This document shows, piece by piece, positions 35,693 to 45,030 of a DNA stretch of 64,000 nucleotides. The notes under the pieces were generated by a model. It saw only the letters and a program-made list of their open reading frames with translations, was not told the DNA's origin and did not search any database. The DNA comes from an uncultured Dongia sp. (lineage in GTDB: Bacteria > Pseudomonadota > Alphaproteobacteria > Dongiales > Dongiaceae). The stretch lies in the NCBI RefSeq assembly GCF_936916975.1, contig NZ_CAKZGO010000004.1:853023-917022 (forward strand). Direction: 5' to 3'. The translations under genes were made by a program, and so were the position numbers. Each line of letters begins with the position of its first letter. Within the stretch, counting starts at the first letter, position 1.

Positions 35693-36514
35693 ATGGCCGG
35701 TCCCGACAGCATCACCACAGCCCAGCTTTCCCGCCGCATCGGTTTGCCCGATGCGCCGATCATCATCGATGTGCGCGACGATGAGGATTACGCCAGCGAT
35801 CCCAGATCCGTGCCCACGGCCATTCGCCGCGATTATCGCAGCGTCGCCGATTGGGCGCCAAGCTTTGCCGGCAAGACCACCATTGTCACCTGCCAGCGTG
35901 GGCTGAAGCTCAGCCAGGGGGTCGCCGCCTGGCTGCGGCAGGCAGGCGCCGGTGCCGAGAGCCTGGAAGGCGGGCATGAAGCCTGGGTCGCCGACAAGGG
36001 CTTGCTGGTGCGCAACGAGGCGCTGCCAGCTGGGGGTCAAGACGGCCGCACCGTATGGGTCACCCGCGCGCGGCCGAAGATCGACCGCATCGCCTGCCCC
36101 TGGCTCATCCGCCGCTTCATCGACCGCGACGCCGTCTTTCTCTATGTCGCGCAATCGGAAGTGCCGGCGGTGGCCGAACGCTTTGGCGCCACACCGTTCG
36201 ACATCGACGGCGTGTTCTGGAGTCACCGTGGCGATGCCTGCACCTTCGATGTGATGCTGCAGGAATTTGGCTTGTCGTCGGAGGTTCTGGCTCGCTTGGC
36301 CACAATCGTGCGCGGGGCCGACACCAACCGGCTCGATCTCGCACCGCAGGCTGCCGGCTTGCTGGCAGCCTCGCTCGGGTTCTCGCGCATGTACCGCGAT
36401 GATCTGCAACAATTGGATGCCACCATGTCGCTTTACGATTCCTTCTATCGCTGGTGCCGCGACGCCGTGGCGGAATCGCATAACTGGCCCAACTCTGGCC
36501 CGCGCGAATCATGA
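35693..36514 (+). CDS. Rhodanese-ChrB fusion, chromate resistance-associated
   Basis: The protein has 273 residues. The N-terminal rhodanese domain (about 5-110) has the persulfide Cys67 in TCQRGLKLSQG. The C-terminal part (about 118-260) is the ChrB C-terminal domain (VWVTRARPKIDRIACPWLIR). The ribosome binding site TAGGAG is good. The stop overlaps the chrA start by 4 bases. ChrB-type proteins sense or reduce chromate; the fused rhodanese points to sulfur handling. Confidence 0.9.
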   Translation: MAGPDSITTAQLSRRIGLPDAPIIIDVRDDEDYASDPRSVPTAIRRDYRSVADWAPSFAGKTTIVTCQRGLKLSQGVAAWLRQAGAGAESLEGGHEAWVADKGLLVRNEALPAGGQDGRTVWVTRARPKIDRIACPWLIRRFIDRDAVFLYVAQSEVPAVAERFGATPFDIDGVFWSHRGDACTFDVMLQEFGLSSEVLARLATIVRGADTNRLDLAPQAAGLLAASLGFSRMYRDDLQQLDATMSLYDSFYRWCRDAVAESHNWPNSGPRES

Positions 36515-37857
36515 ACAGCGAGCGGCCGGCAGCGCCGGCATTGCCGAGCTTTGGCACGGCGTTCCGCGTGTGGCTGAAGATCGGCCTGCTATCGTTCGGC
36601 GGACCGGCGGGGCAGATCGCGCTCATGCACCGCGTGGTCGTGGATGAGTTGCGCTGGGTGGGTGAGCGGCGCTTTCTCCATGCGCTCAATTTCTGCACTC
36701 TGCTGCCGGGGCCGGAAGCGCAGCAGCTTGCCACCTATCTCGGCTGGCTGATGCATGGGGTAAAGGGCGGGCTCGCTGCGGGCCTGCTGTTCATCCTGCC
36801 GGGTGCTGTCGTCATGCTGGCCTTGACGCTCGTCTATGTGCTGTTCGGCACTCTGCCGCTGATCAACGGGCTGTTCTTCGGCTTGAAATGCGCCGTGCTG
36901 GTGCTGGTGGTTGAGGCCTTGCTGCGCGTGGCACGGCGCGCGTTGAAGGGCGTGCCGTCATATGCGATGGCGGTGGCGGCGTTTGTCGGCCTGTTCCTGT
37001 TTCACGTGCCGTTTCCTATCATCGTGCTGGGGGCGGGTGCGATCGGCCTCATCCTGCCGCGCGCTTTCACCCATCGTTGGCATGATGCAGAAGAGAGCGG
37101 GCCGCCGGCGCTCATCGATGCGCTGCTGCAACGGGAACCGCAGCGCGCGATTGCGATGGCGCGTGGCGCGCAGCGCGCGGGCATTGTCGCCCTGCTGATG
37201 TGGCTGGTGCCGGTCGCTGTCATTACGTTGTTCGTCGGTGGCACCTATGGCGACATTGCCGGCTTCTTTTCCAAGATGGCCGTGGTGACGGTGGGTGGCG
37301 CCTATGCGGTGCTGGCCTATGTGGCGCAGGATGCCGTGCAGGCCTATCACTGGCTGACATCCGCGGAGATGCTGACGGGCCTCGGCCTCGCCGAGACCAC
37401 GCCGGGGCCGCTCATCCTGGTGCTGCAATTCGTCGGCTTCATGGCCGGCTTTCGCGCGGACGGAATTTCAGGCGGCATCGCCGGCGCGCTGCTGACGCTC
37501 TGGGTCACCTTTGCGCCCTGCTTCGGCTTCGTGTTCCTGGGTGCGCCGGTGATCGAGCGCCTGCATGGCAATCGCCTGCTGGCCGGTGGGCTTGCCGCCA
37601 TCACCGCGGCCGTGGTCGGCGTCATCGCCAACCTCGCCTTGTGGTTCGGCCTGCATGTGATGTTCAGGCAGGTGGGCCGGATGGCACTCGGGCCCATTAC
37701 GCTGGATGTGCCGCAGCTCGCCAGCCTCGATCCCGCGGTGCTGGCGCTTGCCGCCTTGGCGGCAGTGTCTCTGTTCGGTCTAAGACAGGGATTGGGCAGG
37801 ACGCTCGCCATCACCGCGCTCGCGGGACTGGCGCTGAGTTGGGTCGTCCCCGTTTAA
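36511..37857 (+). CDS. chrA: Chromate efflux transporter
   Basis: The 448-residue inner-membrane transporter of the CHR family has two homologous halves of about five or six membrane segments. The N-terminal FGGPAGQIALMHR with LLPGPEAQQLATYLG, and the second-half VTVGGAYAVLAYV with AETTPGPLILVLQFVGF, are the paired CHR signatures. It exports chromate, possibly also sulfate-like anions. Translation is coupled to the rhodanese-ChrB gene. Confidence 0.95.
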   Translation: MNSERPAAPALPSFGTAFRVWLKIGLLSFGGPAGQIALMHRVVVDELRWVGERRFLHALNFCTLLPGPEAQQLATYLGWLMHGVKGGLAAGLLFILPGAVVMLALTLVYVLFGTLPLINGLFFGLKCAVLVLVVEALLRVARRALKGVPSYAMAVAAFVGLFLFHVPFPIIVLGAGAIGLILPRAFTHRWHDAEESGPPALIDALLQREPQRAIAMARGAQRAGIVALLMWLVPVAVITLFVGGTYGDIAGFFSKMAVVTVGGAYAVLAYVAQDAVQAYHWLTSAEMLTGLGLAETTPGPLILVLQFVGFMAGFRADGISGGIAGALLTLWVTFAPCFGFVFLGAPVIERLHGNRLLAGGLAAITAAVVGVIANLALWFGLHVMFRQVGRMALGPITLDVPQLASLDPAVLALAALAAVSLFGLRQGLGRTLAITALAGLALSWVVPV

Positions 37858-37858
37858 A

Positions 37859-39040
37859 CTACTGTGCAGTAGGCTCGAACGGTTTCGGCTTCAGCCAGGT
37901 ATCGGTGGCCGGCGGTGTGTATTTCGGCAGGCTGCCGGAAGGTGCCAGCGGCTTCGGTTTCTGCGTGACCGTCGACGGTTCGAACGGCTTTGGCTTCATC
38001 GCATCCACAGACGGCGCCAGCGGCTTGGCTTTCGGTTTCGACACGACCTTGGCCGGTGCGGGCGCCTTGTTGATTGTCGGCGGCGCTGATTCCGTTGCAG
38101 GGACGGTTGCGGTCTGGGGTGCAGGTTCTACCCGGGCGGCCTCCGCCGGCTCGGCGGACATCTCGGAAGCCGGTACTGACTCGGGCACGATCGGTTCGGG
38201 CACGATCGGTTCGGGCACGATCGGTTCGGGCACAATCGGCGCAGGCGACGGCGCTTCAGCGGCAGCCGGTGCGGGCGCCGGCAGCGGTTCTGCCGGAGCG
38301 GGTGTGACCGCTGTTGGCGTCGGCGCCGGAATCGCTGCTGGGGCCGCTTGTGGCGTGGCAGGTGGCGTCGGTACGACCGTGGCAGTGGAGTTTAATGGAG
38401 TGTTCGATACAGCAGGCTGCGGCGTCGCAGCGGCCGGCACCGAACCTTGATAGCGCGAGGCCACGTTCCAGGAACCCGGCACGGCGATCGCCACGATAGC
38501 GGCGATGATGAAATAGGGGAGCTTGCGGCGGGGTGAGCGCGCCGGTGTCGCGCGAATCTTCTTTTCGTATTTTTCGTAATAGCTGGGCGGCACCACCCGG
38601 TCCTCGGGGATGCTGACCACAAGATAGTCCTGCTCGGCGTTCTCAACTTCGGGAGATCTGGCGAAACTCGGCTCCGCGCGCATATCTGGAGCAGCCTCGC
38701 CACGGGTTTCCTGCAAACGCTCCAGACGGCGCGTGATCTCTGCCGCCATCTCATCGGCGGACATCCGCTTGCCGTCGAGTTGGCCGAAATCCGCGGTGGG
38801 TTCTGCGGCGGGCGCTTCGGGCTGGGCCGGGTCGTAGACGGGCGCGTCGGACTCGACAGGCGCCGGCGGGGCGTCTGCGCGCACGCTCCGCCCGGTATCG
38901 CGCAGGACGGGGTCGCGCAGGATGGGGGCCTGCACCGGATTGAGCGCGCGGCGCGCCATCTCCATCCGCCGTGTGATCTCGGCGGCGAGCTCGTCATCGG
39001 TCATCTGAGACCGGTCGTTGGCAGCCATGTCACGACCCAT
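37859..39040 (-). CDS. Proline-rich single-span membrane protein with internal repeats
   Basis: The 393-residue protein begins with a cytoplasmic-type part that contains the same helix twice (LAAEITRRMEMARRALN and MAAEITRRLERLQETRG), then a basic stop and one membrane span (LPYFIIAAIVAIAVPGSWNV, about 175-194), then a Pro/Ala-rich outer part. The latter holds four tandem PIVPE units encoded by a 15-base repeat (about 38184-38240) and a C-terminal set of KPKPFEPS-like motifs. It could span the periplasm. I know no family. Stop codons of this gene and chrA are 1 base apart. Confidence 0.75.
   Translation of the reverse strand: MGRDMAANDRSQMTDDELAAEITRRMEMARRALNPVQAPILRDPVLRDTGRSVRADAPPAPVESDAPVYDPAQPEAPAAEPTADFGQLDGKRMSADEMAAEITRRLERLQETRGEAAPDMRAEPSFARSPEVENAEQDYLVVSIPEDRVVPPSYYEKYEKKIRATPARSPRRKLPYFIIAAIVAIAVPGSWNVASRYQGSVPAAATPQPAVSNTPLNSTATVVPTPPATPQAAPAAIPAPTPTAVTPAPAEPLPAPAPAAAEAPSPAPIVPEPIVPEPIVPEPIVPESVPASEMSAEPAEAARVEPAPQTATVPATESAPPTINKAPAPAKVVSKPKAKPLAPSVDAMKPKPFEPSTVTQKPKPLAPSGSLPKYTPPATDTWLKPKPFEPTAQ
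38184..38240. repeat. 15-base tandem repeat encoding PIVPE units
   Basis: The unit GATCGGTTCGGGCAC is repeated three to four times almost exactly inside the coding region of the proline-rich protein. Copy number may vary between strains by slippage. Confidence 0.85.
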
Positions 39041-39291
39041 TTTGCGCGCTCATCTCTCTCATCCGTTCATTCGCCGCGAAGCTGTCTGACCCTAACAGGG
39101 GTGGGGGCAGCTCGTTCCGGCTATCCCTACACCGGTCTGACGGCGGATATGATCGATTTTTTGGGCGCTACTGCGATTTAATGATCGTTTCTTCCGATTA
39201 CTGACTCCAGGAAGATCAATTTCCCCGGCTCGCGGATGCGCGCCATGATGCTTGCAGCCAGCCAAGGCCACATGACCCAAGGGAGCCAGCC

Positions 39292-40743
39292 ATGAGCGAT
39301 ACCACCAAACCCCCGATTTTGACCACAACCGGCGGCGCGCCCGTCCCTGACAATCAGAATTCGCTGAGCGCCGGCCCACGCGGACCGCTCCTGTTGCAGG
39401 ACGTGCATTTGTTGGAGAAGCTCGCACACCAGAACCGTGAGCGCATCCCGGAGCGCGTGGTCCACGCCAAGGGCTGGGGCGCCTACGGCCATCTCACCGT
39501 CACCAACGACATCAGCAAATATACCCGCGCCAAATTGTTCGGCGCCGTCGGCAAGAAGACCGATCTGCTCATCCGCTTCTCGACCGTCGCCGGTGAGTTG
39601 GGTGCGGCCGACGCCGAGCGCGACGTGCGCGGCTTTGCGGTGAAGTTCTATACCGAGGAAGGCAATTGGGATCTGGTCGGCAACAACACGCCGGTCTTCT
39701 TCGTGCGCGATCCCTTGAAATTCCCGGACTTCATCCACACGCAGAAGCGCCATCCGAAGACCAATATGCGCTCAGCCACCGCGATGTGGGATTTCTGGTC
39801 ACTGTCGCCGGAAAGCCTGCACCAGGTCACCATCCTGATGTCGGATCGCGGCCTGCCCACGGATGTGCGTCATATCGACGGCTTCGGCTCGCACACCTTC
39901 AGCTTCATCAATGCGAAGAACGAACGTTTCTGGGTGAAGTTCCATTTCAAGAACCTCCAGGGCCACAGGCATTGGACCAATGCCGAGGCGGAAAAGGTTG
40001 TCGGCCAGACGCGAGAGTCAACCCAGGCCGATCTCTTCGGTGCGCTGGAGCGCGGTGAATATCCAAAATGGCGCTTCTGCGTGCAGATCATGCCGGAGAA
40101 GGACGCCGACAAGACGCCCTATAACCCGTTCGACCTCACCAAGGTCTGGCCGCATAAGGATTACCCGCTGATCGAGGTCGGCACCGTCGAACTCAACCGC
40201 AATGCGGAGAATTATTTCAGTGAGATCGAGCAGGCGGCCTTCTCGCCCTCCAATGTCGTGCCCGGCATATCCTTCTCGCCGGACAAGATGCTGCAGGCCC
40301 GCATCTTCTCCTATGCCGATGCACATCGCTATCGCTTGGGGACGCATTACGAAGCCTTGCCGGTGAACGCGCCGAAATGCCCGGTGCATCACTACCACAA
40401 GGATGGCGCCATGCGCTTCACGCCGAACATGCCGAATGCCGATGCCTATTACGAGCCCAATTCGATGGGCGGGCCCAGGCAAGCCCCGGATTTCAGCGAG
40501 CCGGCCTTGGCGATCTCGGGCGATGCGGATCGGTATAATCACCGCGAGGGGAATGACGATTACAGCCAGCCCCGCGCGTTGTTCAACCTGTTCGATGCCG
40601 CCCAGAAGCAGCGCCTGTTTGCCAATATCGCGGCGGCGATGGGCGGCGTGCCGAAGGAGATCATCGACCGGCAGCTGGCACATTTCGAGAAGATCCATCC
40701 CGATTATGCCAAGGGAGTCGCGGCAGCGCTAAAGCAAGGCTGA
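39292..40743 (+). CDS. katA: Heme catalase (small-subunit, clade 3)
   Basis: The 483-residue enzyme splits hydrogen peroxide to water and oxygen. Catalytic His58 lies in [28 protein letters not shown] and the NTPVFFVRD block follow, and the heme-ligating Tyr is in [13 protein letters not shown]. Length fits clade 3 enzymes. A good ribosome binding site, AAGGGAG, precedes the ATG. The 251 bases upstream hold the direct repeat ATGATCG (near 39148 and 39180) but no promoter I would defend. Confidence 0.97.
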   Translation: MSDTTKPPILTTTGGAPVPDNQNSLSAGPRGPLLLQDVHLLEKLAHQNRERIPERVVHAKGWGAYGHLTVTNDISKYTRAKLFGAVGKKTDLLIRFSTVAGELGAADAERDVRGFAVKFYTEEGNWDLVGNNTPVFFVRDPLKFPDFIHTQKRHPKTNMRSATAMWDFWSLSPESLHQVTILMSDRGLPTDVRHIDGFGSHTFSFINAKNERFWVKFHFKNLQGHRHWTNAEAEKVVGQTRESTQADLFGALERGEYPKWRFCVQIMPEKDADKTPYNPFDLTKVWPHKDYPLIEVGTVELNRNAENYFSEIEQAAFSPSNVVPGISFSPDKMLQARIFSYADAHRYRLGTHYEALPVNAPKCPVHHYHKDGAMRFTPNMPNADAYYEPNSMGGPRQAPDFSEPALAISGDADRYNHREGNDDYSQPRALFNLFDAAQKQRLFANIAAAMGGVPKEIIDRQLAHFEKIHPDYAKGVAAALKQG

Positions 40744-40958
40744 TCCAGCGTTAACTTTCTACCCGCGAACGGTGAGGGGCAGTGGTACCGAAAGGTGCCG
40801 CTGCCCTTTTCTTTTCGCAGCTGCACAGGAGGATATTAAGGAGCGGCTACGACGTTCGTCGGTATTCCGCGACCGCGCCAATTAACCCACCATTAAGCCG
40901 CGAGATCGATACTGGCGGCACCACGACGACGAACCCCTTGACTCGAATTGGACGACCC

Positions 40959-43448
40959 ATGCGCATGCGCCTCAACGTGGCCAAGGCCATCCTCCTGTTT
41001 GGCGTGCTGATCATGGTGGGCTTCGCTTGTGTGCTGATCACCAATACGCTGGCCATGCGCGAGCTGAAAGTGGGTGGTCCGCTCTACCGGCAGATCGTGC
41101 TGGGCAAGGACCTCATCGCCGACATCCTGCCGCCGCCGGAATATGTCATCGAAGCCTATCTCGAGGCGACGCTAGCGGTGAAGAACCCGGCCGAACTGGC
41201 GGCGCATCGCGACCGGCTGGTGCAGCTGCGCAAGGATTACGATCTGCGCCACGAATATTGGCTGACCGCGGATTACGACACCGGTTTGCGCGACCAGCTG
41301 ACCGGCGCCAGCCATGCCGAGGTCATCAAATTCTTCGCCGCCATCGACGCGCTGCTGCCGGCGATTGAGAAAGGCGACCAGGCGGCGATCGATACAGCCT
41401 ATGCGCAAGTGAGCGCTGCCTATCAGGCGCACCGCCAGGTGATCGACGGGATCGTCGCGGGTGCCAACACAGCCAATGCAGCGACCGAAGCAGCGGCGGC
41501 AGAACACGACAGTCATTTCGTCACCATCATCTGGCTGGTCACGCTGGTCGTGCTGGCCGTGGTGGCAGCCGGCATCGCCGCCATCGGCTTGCGCGTCGTC
41601 CGGCCAATCACCCGCATGACGGGCGTGATGACGCGCCTCGCCGAAGGGCAGAACGATATCGAGATTCCGTTCTCGGAACGGCAGGACGAGATCGGTGCCA
41701 TGGCGCATGCGGTCCAGGTGTTCCGCGACAATGCCCGCGAGAACGACCAACTGCGCCAGAGCCAAGAAGCGGCGCGCGCGCAGGCCGATGCGGCGATGAA
41801 GCAGGAGATGCTGCAGCTTACCGAGACCCTGGAGAACGAGGTCAAGGAGACGGTCGGCGACATCACCATCCAATCCAACAAACTGTCGGAAAGCGCCTTG
41901 AAGCTCGCGCGCACCGCCACAGATCTGCGTGAGATGGCGACGGAAGTGAACAATCTGGTCGAGACGACCAGCCGCAATGTCCAGACCGTGGCGAGTGCGA
42001 CCGAGGAACTCGAAGCCTCAAGCCGCTCGATCTCCGCGCAGATCGGCAATTCCTCGCGGCTTGCCGCCGATGCACGCGATGGGGCGGAGATTGCCAACAC
42101 CCAGGTGGCGGGCCTGGCCCAGACCGCCTCCAGCATTGGCAATGTCGTCACCATGATCCAGGACATTGCAGCGCGCACCCGCATGCTGGCGCTCAACGCC
42201 ACGATCGAGGCGGCGCGCGCCGGCGAGATGGGCAAGGGCTTTGCCGTGGTGGCAGATGAAGTGAAGAGCCTCGCCCGCCAGACCGAGGAAGGCATCGCCC
42301 AAGTCAACGCCCAGGCCGAGGAGATCACGCAATCCACCGCGAAGGCGGTCGGCATCGTCGAATCCGTAGCCGGCGGCATCCGCGACATCGATGCCGTCAC
42401 GGTCGAGGTCGCGCGCGCCAGCGAGGAACAGCGCGCCGCCACCGCGGAGATCATGCAGAGCGCCGGCCAGGCCGCGGCGTCAACGCGTTCGGTCGCCGAC
42501 AATGTCGGGCGCATGTTGGAGGGGGTCGAGCTCACCGGTGTTACCGCGGGCGAGGTCAACGATCTTTCAGCGCTGGTCAACCGCGACATCTCAGCCTTGC
42601 AGCAGCGGCTTTATGTCATCCTGCGTTCCTCGGTCGGCGGCAATCGCCGGGGCGCGCCGCGGCGCACGGCGGCCATCGCATTCCGCGGCGAATTTGCGGG
42701 CCAGGTGGTGACCGGCTTTACCGGCGATGTGTCGACCAGCGGCGTGCTGGTGGTGGCAGATGGCAATGTCACACTGAAGCCGGGTGAGGGCAGCTGCGAG
42801 TTGAAGAATGTTGGCCAGTTCAAGGCGCGCCTGATCAGTCAGGATCCGCTCGGCATTCACATCCAGTTCATCGAGCCGGGTGCTGCCGAGATCGCGGCGC
42901 TGGAAGCGCAGCTGGTGCAGGCGGGCAAGGATGACGAACCCTATATGGCGCTGGCCGGTGAGGTCGCTGGCCGCGCCTCGGAAGCCCTGGAACAAGCGCT
43001 GAAGGACCGCAGCATCTCGCTTGATGATCTGTTCGATGCCGAATACGAACCCATTGCCGGCTCCGATCCGCAGCAGGTCATGGCGCGCCACACGCTACTG
43101 GTCGAACGCCTGTTCCCGCCCTTCATCGAGCCGCCGCTGGAAAAGGATTCGCGCCTGGTGTTCTGCTGCATCATCGACCGCAAGGGCTATATCGCCGCCC
43201 ACAACAAGAAATACTCTTTGCCGCAGAAGCCGGGCGAGACGGTATGGAACACCGCCAATTCCCGTAACCGCCGCATCTACACCGACCGCGCCGGCACGCT
43301 GGCTGGCCGCGCCACGCGCACCGTGGTGCAGACCTATGCCCGCGACATGGGCGGCGGCAAGTTCGTCGTGCTGAAAGAGATCGACGCGCCGATCAAGGCA
43401 GGTGGCAAGCATTGGGGTGCGGTAAGGCTGGCGTTGAAGTTGTCGTAA
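40959..43448 (+). CDS. Methyl-accepting chemotaxis protein with PilZ and C-terminal sensor-like domain
   Basis: The protein has 829 residues from the ATG at 40959, which places the first membrane span (8-30) at the very N-terminus; the frame is open for 59 codons upstream without a match. In order: periplasmic sensor (31-186), second span (187-213), HAMP (214-265), long coiled coil with the signalling tip near 403-436 ([20 protein letters not shown]), a PilZ-like domain (563-640, with RRGAPRRTA and GDVSTSG), and a C-terminal domain (about 660-829) ending [10 protein letters not shown]...LQ-like [10 protein letters not shown], a PAS/Cache-like block seen at the end of several chemoreceptors. 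The PilZ part suggests input from cyclic di-GMP. Confidence 0.9.
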   Translation: MRMRLNVAKAILLFGVLIMVGFACVLITNTLAMRELKVGGPLYRQIVLGKDLIADILPPPEYVIEAYLEATLAVKNPAELAAHRDRLVQLRKDYDLRHEYWLTADYDTGLRDQLTGASHAEVIKFFAAIDALLPAIEKGDQAAIDTAYAQVSAAYQAHRQVIDGIVAGANTANAATEAAAAEHDSHFVTIIWLVTLVVLAVVAAGIAAIGLRVVRPITRMTGVMTRLAEGQNDIEIPFSERQDEIGAMAHAVQVFRDNARENDQLRQSQEAARAQADAAMKQEMLQLTETLENEVKETVGDITIQSNKLSESALKLARTATDLREMATEVNNLVETTSRNVQTVASATEELEASSRSISAQIGNSSRLAADARDGAEIANTQVAGLAQTASSIGNVVTMIQDIAARTRMLALNATIEAARAGEMGKGFAVVADEVKSLARQTEEGIAQVNAQAEEITQSTAKAVGIVESVAGGIRDIDAVTVEVARASEEQRAATAEIMQSAGQAAASTRSVADNVGRMLEGVELTGVTAGEVNDLSALVNRDISALQQRLYVILRSSVGGNRRGAPRRTAAIAFRGEFAGQVVTGFTGDVSTSGVLVVADGNVTLKPGEGSCELKNVGQFKARLISQDPLGIHIQFIEPGAAEIAALEAQLVQAGKDDEPYMALAGEVAGRASEALEQALKDRSISLDDLFDAEYEPIAGSDPQQVMARHTLLVERLFPPFIEPPLEKDSRLVFCCIIDRKGYIAAHNKKYSLPQKPGETVWNTANSRNRRIYTDRAGTLAGRATRTVVQTYARDMGGGKFVVLKEIDAPIKAGGKHWGAVRLALKLS

Positions 43449-43460
43449 GAGACTGAGGTG

Positions 43461-43618
43461 ACCCCCTCTCCCTAACCCTCCCCCACTGCCGACGAATGTC
43501 GGCCTTCGCCGACTGTGGAGGGAGGGGACTCAATCGAGCGTGGGTCGGATTTTTAGTTCAAGCTGGCTGGCACCCCCCTCCCCCCAACGTGGGGGAGGGT
43601 CGGGGAGAGGGGGGTGCT
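43461..43618. repeat. GC-rich dispersed repeat, copies D and E in inverted orientation
   Basis: The left arm (CCCCCTCTCCCTAACCCTCC, 43461 onward) and the right arm (43573-43618) resemble the pair at 14156-14280, with a longer and different centre that contains a small hairpin (CCGACGAATGTCGG). The pair fills the gap between the chemoreceptor and the second cyclase. Confidence 0.75.
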
Positions 43619-43660
43619 TGTATTTGCGACCCGCGAATCCAATCGCTATCCTCCCAGCCC

Positions 43661-44923
43661 ATGACACGCACCACCCCCGCCACCGATGATGCCGGCTTCG
43701 GCCGCCTGACTGCCTGGCTTGCGACGGCGGCGTTGGGCGATACCGGTAAGCGGAGCGATGGGGAGCTGGCCAACAATCTGGGAGCTTTGCCCTTGATCGA
43801 TGTGTTTGCCGGGTTCTGCGATCGCTTGAACGATTGGATCGGGCCGTTCAGCCGCATTTCGCTCGGTATCGAGGTGCTGCATCCGGAACTGTCCGGCGGC
43901 TCGATGTATTGGCATGAGGGCAAGATCACCGAGCGGGAGATCACGCGCGCCGGCATCCTGGTCTATGACGAGTATCTGCGCAGCCCGGTCTATGTGGTGG
44001 AGCAGACCAACCGGCCGTGGCGCTGGCGGCTGGGCGAGGCGGTGCCGGACATGCCGTTGATCGAGGAGCTGCACGGGCAGGGTGTCACCGATTACTGCCT
44101 GTTCCCACTGCCGATCCAGGACACCAGCCGCACCACCACGATGTCCTTTGCCACCAAACGGCCGGGCGGATTCGGCAATCTGGGCGGCGACGAGCAGGGG
44201 CTGGGGTTGCTGCGCCGGATCGCCTGGGCGATGACGCCCTATGTCGAGCGCGTGGCGTTGCGGATCATCGCCCTCAACATGCTCGACGCCTATGTCGGCA
44301 AGATCGCCGGTGCCCGCGTGTATGCCGGGCAGATCGAGCGCGGGGCCGTCGAGCCGATTGAAGCGGCGATCCTGATCGCCGATCTGCGCGGCTTCACGCA
44401 TATGAGCGATGCGTTGGGCGAGATCGCGATGGTGGCGCTGCTCAACCGCTATTTCGACACGCTGGGCGAGGCGATCGAGGCGCATGGCGGGCAGATCCTG
44501 AAATTCATGGGCGATGGGTTGTTGGCGGTTTTTCCGGTGAGCGATGGCGCCGCACGCGCTGCGATCTATGGCGAGGCGCTGAAGGCGGCCATCGCGGCAC
44601 GCGGTCATCTGGCGACGCTGAACACCGCGTTGCGCGATGAGGGCCAGGCGGCGATCGATTTCGGCATCGGGCTACACGCTGGTTCAGTTGCTTTCGGCAA
44701 TATCGGCACCAAGGCGCGGCTCGACTTCACCGTGATCGGCCCCGCCGTCAATCACGCCAGCCGCATCCAGGATTTGACCAAAGAGCTGCATGAGCCGATC
44801 CTGGCATCCGGCGAGTTCGCCGCAACGGTGCCGGCTCCGATGCGGACACTCGGCGCCCGCAACGTGCGCGGCGTCGATGCGCCGATAGAGTTGTTCGCGC
44901 CGATGGCAGACGCCACTGTTTAG
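43661..44923 (+). CDS. Class III adenylate/guanylate cyclase, paralogue
   Basis: The 420-residue protein has the same layout as the product of 14266-15456: a soluble N-terminal region of about 220 residues, then a cyclase domain with ILIADLRGFTHMS, GGQILKFMGDG and TVIGPAVNHASRIQ. I place the start at ATG 43661 (MTRTTPATDD); the frame is open further up through the repeat, but that part has no match. The two cyclases probably arose by duplication. Product assumed cAMP. Confidence 0.9.
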   Translation: MTRTTPATDDAGFGRLTAWLATAALGDTGKRSDGELANNLGALPLIDVFAGFCDRLNDWIGPFSRISLGIEVLHPELSGGSMYWHEGKITEREITRAGILVYDEYLRSPVYVVEQTNRPWRWRLGEAVPDMPLIEELHGQGVTDYCLFPLPIQDTSRTTTMSFATKRPGGFGNLGGDEQGLGLLRRIAWAMTPYVERVALRIIALNMLDAYVGKIAGARVYAGQIERGAVEPIEAAILIADLRGFTHMSDALGEIAMVALLNRYFDTLGEAIEAHGGQILKFMGDGLLAVFPVSDGAARAAIYGEALKAAIAARGHLATLNTALRDEGQAAIDFGIGLHAGSVAFGNIGTKARLDFTVIGPAVNHASRIQDLTKELHEPILASGEFAATVPAPMRTLGARNVRGVDAPIELFAPMADATV

Positions 44924-45030
44924 GACATTGCGCCGCATGCGGCCAATTGCCAGCTAGGCCGCAACTGACAATAGTTGTTAGAGTGATTCCAGATTTACGC
45001 TGGACGAAATGGTGAGCAGGAGTTCCCCCC

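Noticed and set aside
38184..38240. Short tandem repeats considered as a CRISPR-like array
   Set aside because: Units are 15 bases with no spacers and are in frame inside a coding region.
37200..38450. 416-codon plus-strand frame with Gly/Ser/Ala repeats
   Set aside because: It is the other-strand reading of the PIVPE repeat gene joined to a shifted frame of chrA; no start or domain supports it.
44924..45030. FNR/Anr box upstream of cioA
   Set aside because: No TTGAT-N4-ATCAA match; only loose partial similarity.
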